Part shown: piece after piece, positions 1 through 12,683 of the stretch
Numbering within the stretch: position 1 is the stretch's first letter
Layout: every line of letters begins with the position of its first letter
Source of the DNA: Pelomyxa schiedti
Lineage: Eukaryota; Evosea; Pelobiontida; Pelomyxidae
Direction: 5' to 3'
Assembly (NCBI GenBank): GCA_020536535.1
Contig: JAHLWZ010000942.1
Span: 1 to 39,982, forward strand
DNA length: 39,982 nucleotides
Made by a program: the position numbers and the translations under genes
Notes under the pieces: model-generated
Seen by the model: only the letters and a program-made list of their open reading frames with translations
What the model was told of the DNA's origin: nothing
Database searches by the model: none

Positions 1-94
1 CTTAGAGACACTTAGGTGGTGGAGAACCCATGCTAAATATTGAAGGGTTGTGTGGTGTCCTAGAGGCTGCTAACGAGGAAGGCATGTCCATTGA

Positions 95-1173
<1,079 letters not shown>

Positions 1174-3882
1174 ATGTCGTCACCGGGCAGTTTCTTGTCT
1201 TTGTGGAGGCAACGCAGCCAGCCGCACGACACCGCGTCACCGGATCTGAGATCTTCGTCGCCCTCTCCTTCCCCTTCTCCTTCTCCGTCGTGTTCGTCGC
1301 ACACTTCGCACCCGCCGCCAAACTCGAGTACGACCGCGGTGCCGATCGCAGTGCCTCCGCCTCATGGAGCGATTGGCAGCAAGATTCCGAGAGGAATAAG
1401 CATGAGCTCAAACGACCTCAGCGCAAAGTTAGTGCTCCCTGCTTGACAATGTTTATTTATGGTTGATTTTTTTTTTTATCCTCAGTGCCTCCTTGGCTTC
1501 GCAGTCAAGGTGCAGCTTGGATGACAGAAGTAGTCACGGCATTCATCCCAGAACAAGTTTGGATGAAAGTAGCAGCGCTCATCTTGGCTCACCTTTGTCT
1601 ACCAGTAGTGAAACATCACTGTTTTCTGGCAGTATTAGGCCTGTACAATTAATAGAGCAGTTTCAAGATACTGGCACAACAATCGAAGGTGGATCTGAAA
1701 CTATGAGAGTGATCTTGAGTTCAGAAGAAAATTTACTCTTTGGTAAATGTTAAATTTACTTGAATGACAGCTCAATATCCTCAAGCTAGGAAGAAAGCAA
1801 CAAGATCTCCAGGGTTCAGATCTACCAAATTTCCTTATGAATCTGATGAAAGACTTGATGTAGGTGAGCCTTCTAGTTTCCTATTTATTGAAAAATAGGT
1901 ATCATGGAACATACTCCTCCCAGAGAATCAAGAGTTAGCCCTTAGAACCTTGAAAGTCCTCATAAGAAAGGGGATTCCAGATTGTATGAGAACCAATGTG
2001 AGACTGAATGTTGGTGTATCTTTTATAATCCTCTTGCAGGTGTGGACTATAATACTTGGGACAAGAGAATGGTTGCGAACCAGACCTGACTACTATAGAC
2101 ATGAGATGGAATTATACTTAGGGCCAAATTCTGAAAATACTGTCGTAGCCACCCCCCCATTGGTCAGTAATGACTTCCCTCTCTATGACCCTAACTAAAG
2201 CAACCTAGTTTGGAGGTACACTGCACCCACAATGTCACTATGTAGGCGAGAAAGGATTGGAAGCAGCCTCCCGCATACTTGCAATTTTCGGATTGAAAAA
2301 TCCAACTCTAGTTTATGCAGTGGGCATTCCCGATTTGAGTAAGTATTGTTCAGTTTTAATTGAATACTCACTCTTTCAGTCCTTCTTCTGTTAACCTTTA
2401 TGACGGAAGAACAGGTTCTATACAATATTCACAACAACTTCTAATTAATACTCGTCCCTTTCAGGCATTTGTAAGTTTAGAGATTATGCTTTTTCAGTCT
2501 TTAAGAACGAGATGGTTTCTCAATCACACTTTTGAGCAACACCTAGTGTTCTGCAGCACCTTTGATTCACTTATATCCATGCACCTGCCAGGACTGTATA
2601 AACGTATGGAAACTTATAAAACCATCCAAGACTAAAATGAAATAGATATGCTTAAACTATCCGTATCTACAACAGAATCATTTGCAAAGGACTGGTTCTC
2701 CTCTCTTTTTGTTGGGCATGTGAAATACTCCATTGTTCTAAGGTAGTCACTTATACTTTGAGGTTACTTCTAATTACTTGCAGACTCTTCGACTGCTTTT
2801 TGAGTGAGGGTTTCAAGGTTTTCTATAGATTTGGCCTTGCAGTTTTGTGTAAATGTAAGCAATACCTGCTCAAAGCAACAACCACTGAGGACTTTTTTCA
2901 AGTCTGTGGAGTTACCCTGCCCTCAAGCTAGTAGTCTAACTCCCATAGATACTACATCAAGCAGCTTTGTTTTCCACGGATTCTGAGTCCTTGTTCAAAA
3001 CAGCCTTCTGCTTCCGTGTCAAGCAGGCGCAGCTGAGTAAGTTAGACAAACTTAACTCAGACCGCATTAAGTGCCATCAGTTGCTTCTGACAAGCCCCCT
3101 CAAAGTGGAGCCGGTTTACTACCGTCCAATTATGGAAAAGCCTTCGTCCATTATTTCTCAGCAGCAAGTTCGTAAATCCTTTAGCTTATTGTGCTCAGAA
3201 TCTTACTTATTTTTACCAGTGTGAGAAAATATGGAGCATGCTTCCACACCGATATGGTATCATGGATCCCACGTTGCTGTTTTCCACAGCAGTGGACGGT
3301 TTCAACATCAGTACGTTATTCACAAAATGTGGAGATACCTTCCCGCTATTAGTCCTTGTCAAGTCACCTGCACAACATGTAAGAACCGAATTCTTTTTTA
3401 AATCACTTAACTCCTTTTTCCTCCGCCGCAAGAAATTAATCGTTTCTATGAGATTTTTGGAGGCTATTTGTCAGAAACGATTCCCGAGCTAGCCAAACGG
3501 GGTGGCACACAAGACTGGTGCAGCCCTCACAAAGTTACTCTTTTATAATACTTATCCCTCACCACAGCGAGAGCTTCCTCTTTTCACTGCACCCAGTGGA
3601 GCAAAAGTATGCCTGGACCAGAGCAGACCACCAGCTCGCGTGCATCAGAGACGGAGCACTTGTTTTCGGTGGCCAGTAACCTTCCCGCTCTTACTCTCCC
3701 TCCACCCCCTCTTATTACCTACATTTTTCTTACACCCGGCCTTCACATCGCACAGACCAGGATTGCAAATTGATACGGAATTTCAAGTCACCAGTTATTC
3801 CAGTGATACCTACGGGAACCCACCTATGGGTGAGTCGGAGACCTTCCCGGCAATGGCCGTAGAGGTCTATGGTGTAAATTAA
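1174..3882 (+). CDS. TBC-domain plus TLDc-domain protein, TBC1D24-like
   Basis: Fifteen exons (1174-1427, 1486-1742, 1786-1859, 1899-1997, 2040-2162, 2209-2338, 2380-2414, 2465-2603, 2676-2742, 2784-2901, 2949-3167, 3220-3378, 3453-3517, 3568-3675, 3756-3882) join in phase to 657 residues. The first about 170 residues are Ser/Pro-rich and low complexity. A TBC (Rab-GAP-like) fold follows, with RKGIPDCMRTNVW, PTLVYAVGIPD, FDSLISMHLPGLYK and LFDCFLSEGFKVFYRFGLA. A C-terminal TLDc domain begins at LPHRYGIMDPTLLFST and continues through IFGGYLSE, ESFLFSL and ALVFGG to the end. This domain order is that of TBC1D24/Skywalker, a regulator of vesicle traffic and oxidative-stress resistance. I see no IxxDxxR or YxQ catalytic finger, as in TBC1D24, so GAP activity is doubtful. 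Splice sites are inferred by phase and homology. Confidence 0.85.
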
Positions 3883-3984
3883 ACTGGAGGGTTGTACAAC
3901 TCTCCAGAACAAATGTAACATGTCACATTCACAAAAAACCCGTACGAATTCGCCACCCACATCCATTTTGGATTTTGTTTGGAA

Positions 3985-5969
3985 ATGGCAGGAATGACAG
4001 GAGAGCTGTCGTCTTCGCAACCCACGCCTCGGTCAGGGTGCAATTTCGACTACGTTGGGGACGTTATGTCCCAGTGCGCCGCGAGGCACCTGTGCTCCTT
4101 GTGCAAGTACCCGGCCAACATGCCCGTTCTTCACGACTGTGCCGCCCTCCTGTGCTTTGCGTGTGCTGCAAAGGTTTAGTTTTTTCTTTTTTTCCCTTCA
4201 CAAATGGAAAATACCCTGTAAAAGAGTGAGAAGTGCCCAGTTTGTTACGAGAAGATACTGGGCAATACCAAGCCACTCGTTTCAAAAATTGTGCTGGTAA
4301 AGTTGGATGCAATACAGGTTCGTTGCCCTGCGTGCAGAGCTGCTGTCATGAGGAATGCACTGGATGATCACGTGTGGTCCTGCCCAACAAGTATGCTAGC
4401 TACTTTGTCCCTTTCAGTGACTATCATTTAATGGGAATACAGATTGCCCCAAGGGATGCGGTGCCAAGGTGTCACCACAGAACCAGGACCTCCATGAAAA
4501 GTTTGAGTGTCTGAATGTCGCTGTGGCCTGTGGGTCATGCCATGAAACTGTTCTAAGGAAGGTCTTAAATGATGGCTCCCATGCTAAATTGGACTGCCCA
4601 ACAAGTGTGTTCTAACTATCTTTTCTTGACTTCCTTAGATCTGCCTCCAGACTGCCCCAACGGATGTGGGGAAAACCTGAAACCACGAGAAATGGATGTA
4701 CACCTCAGCACCACATGCGGATTGACCGTGGTCAACTGTTCATCACAATTTTGCACGTGGAAAGGGTCCCGGTCCAGTTTCCCAGACCATGCATCATCAT
4801 GCATCCTCATCAAAGTTAGTATGGCATTTGACTCCCTGATCACTGAAAACAAGAGGCTACATGGAAGGGTAAACAGTGGATTCATGGATTTGAACAGACA
4901 ACGGGGAACTACCTTGCACAAACTGGAACAAATACAAAACGAGCAGGGAGAAGGATTCCACCAGGTTCGCGATGAGAATGTGAACATGCACATCAACCTG
5001 ACCACCATGGGAGAGTCCCTTTCCCAACTGGTGAAGTCTGTTGCAAAAATAGAAGAAAGTCACACGCACGAAATTGCGGCATTGAACAAGGAAATCGCTC
5101 TGCTTCATGAAGAAAATTCTAAAATGCTCAAATTCTTGAACATGGTGCCGAGTTTGTCAGGCAAAGTATCAGTACTACTCAACTATGCGCCTTTCCCAAA
5201 GGGCATAATGCAGAATGTACCCATCGCCATGCTGCAGGGGTGGAATGTTCACTACAAACAACTATACTCACATGCCACAAAACCCTCCGACATTGACCCT
5301 GGTCAGGGTGATTGGATACTGGTTGCATCCCAGGAGGTATGTGTAATTTCTTCTCTCTCTTATTCACAGTCTGGATACTAGGTTGGGTCTGAGTTGCTGT
5401 CACTGTGTGCCATTGGGAATAGGTCCAAGGTATGTGCTCGCATTCGGGATTGTGTGGCAGAAGGGGGTTCAACTGTACGGGGCAGGGGGTGCGCAAGGCC
5501 AGAGAGCACAGACCTCCTGGGAAGCAACAGGGGGAACCAGGGGTTGTTCGGGTGCCCTCCCCCATTCGGGTGCCTTCCCCCCCCCTCGTGCCCTCAAACC
5601 CTCCCCTACACTTCCACCCCTCCCAACCTTTTCTCCGCTCCCTCTCCCGTCTTTGGCTCCACTCCCTCTCCCAACCTTTTCTCCGCTCCCTCTCCCGGCC
5701 TTTTCTCCCCTCCCACCCAGACCACAACACTGGAAAACAGGGGCGTTTACTGGTACTTTGAGGCTGGGAAGGCCTTTGGCTTTGCACCCAACAACTGGGT
5801 GGATCTCTTTACTAGAGAAGATGGGGGAAAAACATACTATGTGGATACAAGGGATGATAACCAGAGACTAACTTGGTCACTGGGTGGCTATGGTGGAGGG
5901 CGAAGTGGAAGGACGGAGATGAAGATAGGGATGGGTGGGGGCTGGGAGAAGATTGTTTGCTGGGTTTGA
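3985..5969 (+). CDS. RING finger and TRAF-type zinc finger protein with coiled coil
   Basis: Five exons (3985-4173, 4225-4390, 4443-4604, 4639-5336, 5382-5969) give 600 residues. The start is the ATG at 3985. Residues about 35-80 form a RING-like CxxC ... CxxC ... CPVC pattern. Next come several TRAF-type zinc-finger modules with repeated CPxxC/CPKGC/CPNGC starts, each beginning just after a short intron. Residues about 230-340 look like a coiled coil (heptad-rich, with ITENKRL and IALLHEENSKM). The C-terminal part has a conserved-looking module: GWNVHYKQLYS, DWILVAS, SLCAIGNRS, AFGFAPNN, then RLTWSL, GGYGGGRSG and WEKIV. It is interrupted by a Pro/Ser/Phe-rich loop. The architecture suggests a TRAF-like E3 ubiquitin ligase or signalling adaptor. 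I do not recognise the C-terminal module by name and it lacks a MATH/TRAF-C signature. The next gene starts about 130 bp downstream on the same strand. Confidence 0.75.
5545..5722 (+). repeat. Pro/Ser/Phe-rich low-complexity stretch inside the RING/TRAF gene
   Basis: The coding strand is C/T-rich here, with imperfect repeats of a unit encoding NLFSAPSP (seen at least twice, with diverged copies GLFSPP and VFGSTPSP). It forms a flexible insert inside the C-terminal module. Such pyrimidine tracts are prone to replication slippage. Confidence 0.7.
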
Positions 5970-6100
5970 AGAAAAACCTGGGCAACACAAGAAACAGTGG
6001 TACCTGATGTTCCCCACAGCCACTAAGTCATGAATGTTGGTTTTTGTGGCGTTAGAAATTCTAAACGCCCCCACCAGTTTTTGGCAAAAAATAAAACCGA
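5970..6100. other. Short tandem intergenic spacer
   Basis: This 131-bp gap lies between two plus-strand genes. An AATAAA-like AAAATAAAACC just before the next ATG could serve as poly(A) signal for the RING/TRAF gene. No other gene is visible. Confidence 0.4.
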
Positions 6101-7238
6101 ATGCAACCAGGCGATTGGCAGGAGCAGGATGGTGCTCTGAGTTGCAAAGGTGTTGACCTGTCGAGTTTGGTGATATCTGAGTCGTACACTGGGCGAGTTT
6201 CGGACACTGTTACTAGCGTGTCCTTGATAGCTTGTCAGTTGACAGCCTTCCCACGGTGCTTGTCGGTCTGTAGTGGTTTGACTTGTACGTTTTTCTTCAA
6301 GTTTTATGTGGCCATTCTCGAAATAATGAACTGGATGTAGCACTAATTCTTAACCACAATGAAATGACTCGTTTTCCTGTGGAAATACTGGATTTCCCTT
6401 CTCTAAAATCAATTGGTAAGTACAAATATCTCTTGCTTTTCACTACTTGCAGTAACCCTCGTTGGGGTAGATTTATCATTCAATAAGATAAGGGAGATTC
6501 CGCCGGAAATCAACAAATTAACTGCCTTGCAGTCCATGTTCCTGTCACACAATAAGCTGCGCTCTATACCACTTAATTCCATTTCGCAAATTCCTTGCCT
6601 TAGCTTAGTTGATGTTGGATTTAATTTCATCACTTTCCCAAGGTAACAGTATCTATTTTTCTTGTGATGGTTCACGAAGCCTCCCAGCCTCACTGAGGAC
6701 GATAAGCTCCTCATTGACGCAGTACTCCTAAACGTGTGCAATCAACACACTCCTGACCTCATTGTGCAAGGGCTTTATCTGGGATCAGTGCATGCCACCC
6801 ATGACCCAGAAGAACTTGCTTACTTGGGAATAACTCACGTATTAGACGTTGGGGTGCAACCATTAACCAAAGCACCGAGTATAACTTACCTCTACCTTGA
6901 AGTAAGGGACATCCCACAGGTACTGTGAGTGCCGTACCACATCATTACTCACCGCTAGACATAAATATAATATATAAAAAAAGGAAGATATTATCAGTAA
7001 GTTCCCCAGCTCCAATGAGTTCATAGACTCCGCTCTGCAATCTGGAGGGCGGGTGCTTGTGCACTGTGCTGCCGGGCAGTCCCGGTCCCCGTCATTCATC
7101 ATCGCATACCTTATGCAACACCACCACATGTCTCTCCAACAAGCCCTCACCCACACCAAGTCCGCCAGGCTCTGTGTGTCCCCCAACCTAGGGTTCCAGC
7201 GCCAACTCGCACAGTTCAGCACCACATTGCACCTGTAA
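6101..7238 (+). CDS. Leucine-rich-repeat dual-specificity phosphatase (LRR-DUSP)
   Basis: The N-terminal part holds leucine-rich repeats, seen in LILNHNEMTRFPVEIL, VDLSFNKIREIPPEI and MFLSHNKLRSIPL. A dual-specificity phosphatase domain follows: DLIVQGLYLGS, the general-acid region VRDIPQ, then GGRVLVHCAAGQSRSPSF, which contains the HCxxGxSR signature with its catalytic cysteine, and the helix YLMQHHHMSLQQAL. Introns at about 6417-6453, 6643-6687 and 6921-6991 are supported by phase. The first intron, near 6266-6300, is not settled: candidate donors give 28-36 nt. DUSPs remove phosphate from Ser/Thr and Tyr, often on MAP kinases; LRRs usually bind a partner. LRR-DUSP fusions are known from amoebae such as Dictyostelium and Entamoeba, which supports the proposed lineage. 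The stop ends at 7238, and exportin-7 converges from the right. Confidence 0.85.
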
Positions 7239-7362
7239 CTATTCATTCTAAAGGGAAGAAGCAAACACTCCTTAACTGGAAAATAAATATTTTAACAAAA
7301 AAACCATCTTTCCATCAACAAACTACTGAAGGTCCAGACAGCAAGCAACAAGCAACAAAGCA
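7239..7362. terminator. Shared 3' region of convergent genes
   Basis: Only 124 bp separate the stop codons of the LRR-DUSP (+) and XPO7 (-) genes. AAAATAAATATTTT near 7279 could act as a plus-strand poly(A) signal. The two transcripts probably overlap. Confidence 0.5.
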
Positions 7363-10300
7363 TCAAGGCCTGAGAGCAGTCAAGAACCTGCTGAAGTTCT
7401 CCCTGTTCTTGCCGCCGAGGTTGTCCTTGAGCCCCTCCATCATCATAGTGAAAGCAGCCGCCACGTTCTCCTTGTCGTCGGCGGGCGCGTGCGCGATGGC
7501 CTGCTGCCTGAGCTGCTCCATCATGTGCGGCGCCATCAGCATCGCGACCAGCAGCGGCCGCGACAGTGCCCAGAACGAGTCCCCCTTGCAGTCCAGCGCC
7601 AGCACGAACAGGTTGGAGAGCAGCCCCGGCAGCATCGCCGGGACGGCCTCGGTGTGCCTCCTGAAGTGCGCCACGATGGCCGGGGCCGGCGGCATCACCG
7701 CGAGCTGCGGCGCGGCCCCTGGCGGCGTGTTGGTGGCCGCGGTGACGGACTTCTGGCGCGCGGCGGCGGCCAGCGCGGCGTGCTGCTTCGAGGCCTTGTA
7801 GTACGAGGAGAGCAGGGCGTCGAGGGCCAGGCTGGCCAGCTCCTGGATGTTCGTGTCCGTGCACTTGAGGCCGCGCTGGATCAGGTCGATCAGCTGGGCG
7901 AAGCGGGGGGACTCGAGCGAGCACACCAGCAGGGGATTGGTGCCGCAGAGGACCTGCAGGAACACGTACACTGCCTTGTTCAGCTTGGGAAGCTGCTGGA
8001 CTTCTTGCTGGGGAAGCGCGAGGACAAGTTGCAAAGCCGCGGCCAGGGTTTTCAGGAGAGTGTCATCGTTGTACACTGTGAAGGCGCCGAGAGCAACGTA
8101 GCCCCCACCAAGTGCTCTGGCAATCTAGGGGGTATTGGAATGAGTGGCGGTGCTATTCTCAAAGTAACTACATACTGCTTCAAGGCAATGTGTTGATGGC
8201 TTGAAAACGTCGTTATGAGCGTTGGGGTTGGTGACGGGCAAAGGAGCAGACAAAAGTCTCTCAATCCATGCTCTGAGAATGACTGCTACCTCCCTGAACA
8301 TCAGCAGGCCATTTGGTGACGAGGATTCAAACTGCAGTCTGTCCGATCTATTCAGCAACAGCTCTGCAATGAACTTCATTACTGGGACCATTACTGTGCT
8401 ATCGCCGTAGCTCACTTCACACAACCTCGGCAGGAACGATATATAAACGGGATACAGCCAATCCCACAGCCTGTTGAACAATGTGCTGTCTGGAACCACA
8501 AGAATCAGGCCCATAAGATCTCTGATTGTACCAATCGCCAGGGCCCTGAGAGGGTCCACTGCAAGTGCCTCGCGTGGTTGGCTCAGAAGATATGTAATGG
8601 TAAGCTCAAAGGGTATCATGAATTGCTCAAACATATCAGAAAATTCTTCACTGAAAAGAAGACTCTGAGCGAAAATAAGTTACAAATTACAGTGCTGTTA
8701 ACGTACTCCAAGCATGGAATGAAACTTGACCCGGTGCTTTGAGCATTCAGGGCTTTCCATGAAGGGGAATATTTGTGAAGAATGGTTGGCAAGAAGCTGT
8801 CTTGTGAGTGGCAGTTCCAGTAACAACTTCAAAGTGCCTGCGCTAGAGGCAAGGCTGAGGAGAAGGGACACACTTGGCCCTACGATCTCCGGTACATCAG
8901 CCCACTGCTTCAAATTTGCCAATAACTGAAACAGTTAGACAAGTTTAGATGTATAAATGTGACATACCTTACTAACAAAGACAGAAACTAAATTGTTTGT
9001 ATCGGTGATCCCAATGAACTCATGAAGTTTTGGAATTAAGTTCTGCAAACCAAGGGCATCCTCAAAATATGATCTGGAAAACTGATCCACAAAATAGAGG
9101 AAAGCAAGTTCCAGTTTCGCGTTTACTGCTTTGTCGGCAGCACGGGAAATCTGTGCCGCACGTGCATCTTGCAGTTGTAATGTATGAAGCGCAGCTTGTG
9201 CTGCCCGCACATCTTCCATTTGCATAATTCTTAGTGCAAAGGCTGTCATCTGGGCATCTATTGGTACAGACTCCTTCCCAAGTGTGTTGACAATGCGTCC
9301 CCTCACAAATGTTCTTCCTCGCACAAGTGCCCCCATTATGTACAAAAGCCAGGCTAATTGGAGTTCGGCTATATGAATTTCGGGAGTTGTTGGGCCCGTT
9401 TGCTGTAAAGCACTAGACAAGGGTGCAAAGATAGTGGAAATAAAGTCTCTTGTGGCTTCGTAATTGCATCTGCCAAGGTACGGGATGAAAGCTAAGTGTT
9501 CCTAAAATGAATTGAGCAAGCTATGATATTGAGACCACTACTGTTATCGACTCATGTGAAGCTAACGGATCGTCGTATAGGCCCGGTGTGGTTGCGAGAA
9601 CTACAACAGATTCTAGACGTGATTTTATAAACATCTGCAAAACTTGAATTGAGCCCTGTTGCACGGCCGTGGCACTCTTGTGCCCCTGTAGGGAATGAGA
9701 GAAGGATTGGAAAGAGTAAGTAGACCTACTTTTCCAAATAGATGTGTCGCCATGTGGGCCCAGAGAAGCATTAAATAATGTACTGAATTTGGATATGTCA
9801 CCCAAGACTTAAGATATAAGTATTTTGTACTGGAAAGAAAGTCCTTACCTTAATGCTGTCGAGAGTGAAAGCAAGCAAGGCATTGATGAATTGCTGACTA
9901 TTGGATGCGTAGGACAATAGAATTAAAGATTGAGGACTTTTGAATTGCGCTAATACTCGACACAAAGTGTGGTGATTTTCTTGATTACTGAGCCCCAATC
10001 TGCACAAGAAGTAAGGGGCACACTGAAAACCAAATAGACTACCTTGTAGTGATAATGTGTATCAAGCTTCCCAGAACTGATTCCAGAAAAGAAGTGAGAG
10101 TTGTTTCGCATGAAAAGATGTTTCGGCGAACAGACACGATTTGAAGGATACATTCCATGGCAGTGACTGAGGTTGGAGGAGTTGAAGTACTGTAAATCTA
10201 ACATGCATTTAGAGAGTTGGAGATACTGAAAATACCCGACCTGGAAAAAAAGTTGTACGAAATTCGGGTCTTCGAAATGAGGTCTCCAGGTTTCAGGTAT

Positions 10301-11492
10301 TTGCACTGTTGCTACGTCGTCTTCAAGTTCGTCACTAGCTGGCTCTGAAAAAGAAATGGGTTACTGTGACAAACGAAAAGAAAGGATTCCGTGAGTGTAG
10401 GAAAGTGAGAGCTTCTAACCAACCGAGTGTGAGGGCAATAGGACCACTCATAGTGAAGAGGGTAAGCAGGGATTCAGGCGACTGGCCAACACCAGTAAAG
10501 TCAAAGCTAAGACACTGCAGAGCAAGCTTCAAAGCAACATCCCGCAACACCACTGGGGAATTTTCTCCTTGCGACTCTGCTCCCACTACCTGTCTTTTAG
10601 GGGTTAGGAGAATTGATCTTGGAGGGCATCACACACCGTAACGCTTTCAGTGCAAGTTCAAAAATTGTCAACAAAGATTTTTCCCTAAATGATGTAGCAA
10701 CCTAGATTGCATACCAGTTGATAAACAGCAATACGGAAGTGGAACGAGAATACCTGCTTGTGGATAAATGGGGACAGAACTCCCTGGGAGTTGAGTGACA
10801 CTTCACGTACAACTCCTTGCAGCATAATCAATCCCACACCACGTTGCGGCACAGTGTTGGAATCTGACAGGAATTTTGCAGTCTTTTCCATCAGTTCTTT
10901 ATATGCTGACACAGGGTCTTCAATCCACTCCAGCTTAATCAATCTTCCAATAAGCTATGGGAGGAAAACGGTTAGCAAAACAGGGGTGCCAACACAAAAG
11001 TGAACTTAATAGCTAAATTTTGGTTTTGATTGACAATCACACAAGCGAGGCCCATAATTGCGAGATTTAAGAGATGAGGGCGGCACAAAAGGGAACCTGC
11101 ACGGCGGCGGACATCACAAACTGCTGGCACCTGGCCGTGTCCTGGGCGCACTGCCACAAGAAATCCCACGTGCACGCGCGGATCTCGTTCCTCCTGGACG
11201 CCGGCATCTCCTCGGTGGCCAAGTTGCCCAGCGACGAGATGGCGAACACGTGCGCCCACGGGCTGCTGCTCCGCCTCAGTATCTCCATGAACAGCCCCCC
11301 GTCGTTACTAGATGAAGGGGAGGGAGTTGTCGACGAGGCGGCTGCGGCGGCGGATGACGACGACGACGAGGAGGAGGAGGAGGCGGACTGCTGGGCGGCG
11401 GCGCGGAGGGTCTCTTCGGCACTGCGTCGCTGTGGCGTGTCTGTTGTGGTGTATACGATCTCACAGCACTTCTCGAGTTGTTTCCAGTCCAT
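7363..11492 (-). CDS. XPO7: Exportin-7 (RanBP16), importin-beta family receptor
   Basis: Thirteen exons (11492-11097, 10954-10754, 10701-10637, 10593-10424, 10344-10236, 10189-10043, 9999-9849, 9807-9730, 9685-9542, 9501-8968, 8925-8707, 8664-8176, 8124-7363) join in phase to 1154 residues; human XPO7 is 1087. Family landmarks in order: EIVYTTTDTPQRRSAEETLR near the N-terminus, VATSFREKSLLTIF, TVQIPETWRPHF, KSRLESVVVLATT, LAWLLYIMGALVRGR, LGRCNYEATRDF, RLQFESSSPNGLLMFRE and a C-terminal MMEGLKDNLGGKNRENF. The protein is an all-helical HEAT solenoid that carries cargo through nuclear pores with RanGTP. Residues about 30-65 are a Ser/Ala/Pro homopolymer insert absent from animal XPO7. The first and last exons are clearly more G+C-rich than the middle ones. 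The ATG at 11492 has TTAATTAATT just upstream. Confidence 0.92.
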
Positions 11493-11653
11493 GTCGTTAC
11501 CAGATTAATTAATTTGTTGTGGTTCGTAATGTTTGTTTTTTTTCCCCCGTGTTTCGGAGATGCACATGCATTCAGAAAGACAAGAATTCTTTTACAGAGC
11601 TCGGTGAAATACACGTGAAATTCGAAAGGTGGGGCGTTGTGGGGGTGGGTTCT
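11493..11653. promoter_or_regulatory. Spacer upstream of XPO7, downstream of the membrane-protein gene
   Basis: This gap separates the XPO7 ATG from the stop of the next minus-strand gene, so it should hold the XPO7 promoter and the neighbour's 3' end. It carries TTAATTAATT about 10 bases before the XPO7 start and a CACGTG (in ACACGTGAAA) near 11612. Confidence 0.45.
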
Positions 11654-12683
11654 TCACATGAGGACCCAGCCTACACAGAGGAGGTAGTTGATGGTTAATA
11701 CTACTGGGAGCCATGACACGCTGTGGGGGTCCTTGGAGTCGTCTTCTTCAGTTCTTTGGTCCAGCCAAGCCCTCAGCCTCTTGCACAATGTATTTCTTGT
11801 ATCTGCTGCCTCGTCATTGGGAGTCGTTCTTGCCCAGTTCTTCATCACGAGCACTGCTGGTATGTTGGCACAGAGGGCACACCCTGCACCCACAATTGCG
11901 CTGGTGACTTCGTCTATGCCCCAGTGCGAACCGCGCAATACGGAGAACGTGGAAGCAAGCAGTGTTGTGATAGCCATCTGCATTAGGCCCGAGGTTGCCA
12001 CTTTCTGGTCCGCAACTGAGACTAGTGTTGTGAGTATGGCAAATACTGCGGCATTGATCGCCAAGAGATCCTGAACAGCACTCAACGCTTTCTCATGCGG
12101 TTTAACTAACAGGAGGCCCAGAGAAATCGCATATAGCCCTATTATGATGAAGAAGACCACCTTTACAAGGCTCCTCCTGTCGGTAAGATGTTACTGACCC
12201 ACTGCAATGAAATCTAGCTTACCTGCAAAAGATGAAGAAGAGGCCAAGAATCACAGCAACGGCCGGAGATGCAAGCAAGAAAATCCGGATGAACAGAAGG
12301 TTGTTACAAAGGAACCTGTGGAGGTGTGTCTCTTCATGAACAAGAACAACTCCAATCCAACAGAACCATAGCTGAAGCGAAATCCAAGCAAAGGCGGCAC
12401 TCTGCAAGCTTCGTTATTGGGAAATTAGGTCACAATGTTGGAAACTCACATGATACGCTGGGGATTGAAATACGTTTTCCACAGGAACAGGGACGGATTG
12501 TTGTGCTTCTGTCTTGCTAGTTTCCGCCGGGTACACCACAAAGTGCTCTATTGGCAAGATCTCTGTTGGAGGCAACACTTGTTCTTGATTTTGATCTTCC
12601 GGAGTAATTGCAATTGGTGGGATGTTGAACTGCTGATACTCAAGTGGTGGGCAGAAAATGTTAGGGTATAGGTCTTCCGTCAT
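11654..12683 (-). CDS. Multi-pass membrane protein of unknown function
   Basis: Three exons (12683-12450, 12401-12223, 12176-11654) give 311 residues. The first about 75 residues are soluble, acidic and Pro/Glu/Gln-rich, rich in PP and PV pairs. About seven hydrophobic segments follow: around AWISLQLWFCWIGVVLV, FLLASPAVAVILGLFFIF, VVFFIIIGLYAISLGLLLV, AINAAVFAILTTLVSV, MQMAITTLLASTFSVL, IVGAGCALCANIPAVLVM and VVLTINYLLCVGWVLM. A hydrophilic Arg/Glu/Asp-rich loop (RLRAWLDQRTEEDDSKD) separates the last two. I recognise no family motif. The C-terminus ends almost inside the last segment, in GWVLM. A small membrane protein of the endomembrane system is the safest statement. Confidence 0.7.

Noticed and set aside
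7489-8196. Long plus-strand frame opposite the last XPO7 exon
   Set aside because: It is the antisense shadow of a GC-rich coding exon, which removes stops; its product is only Arg/Gly-rich.
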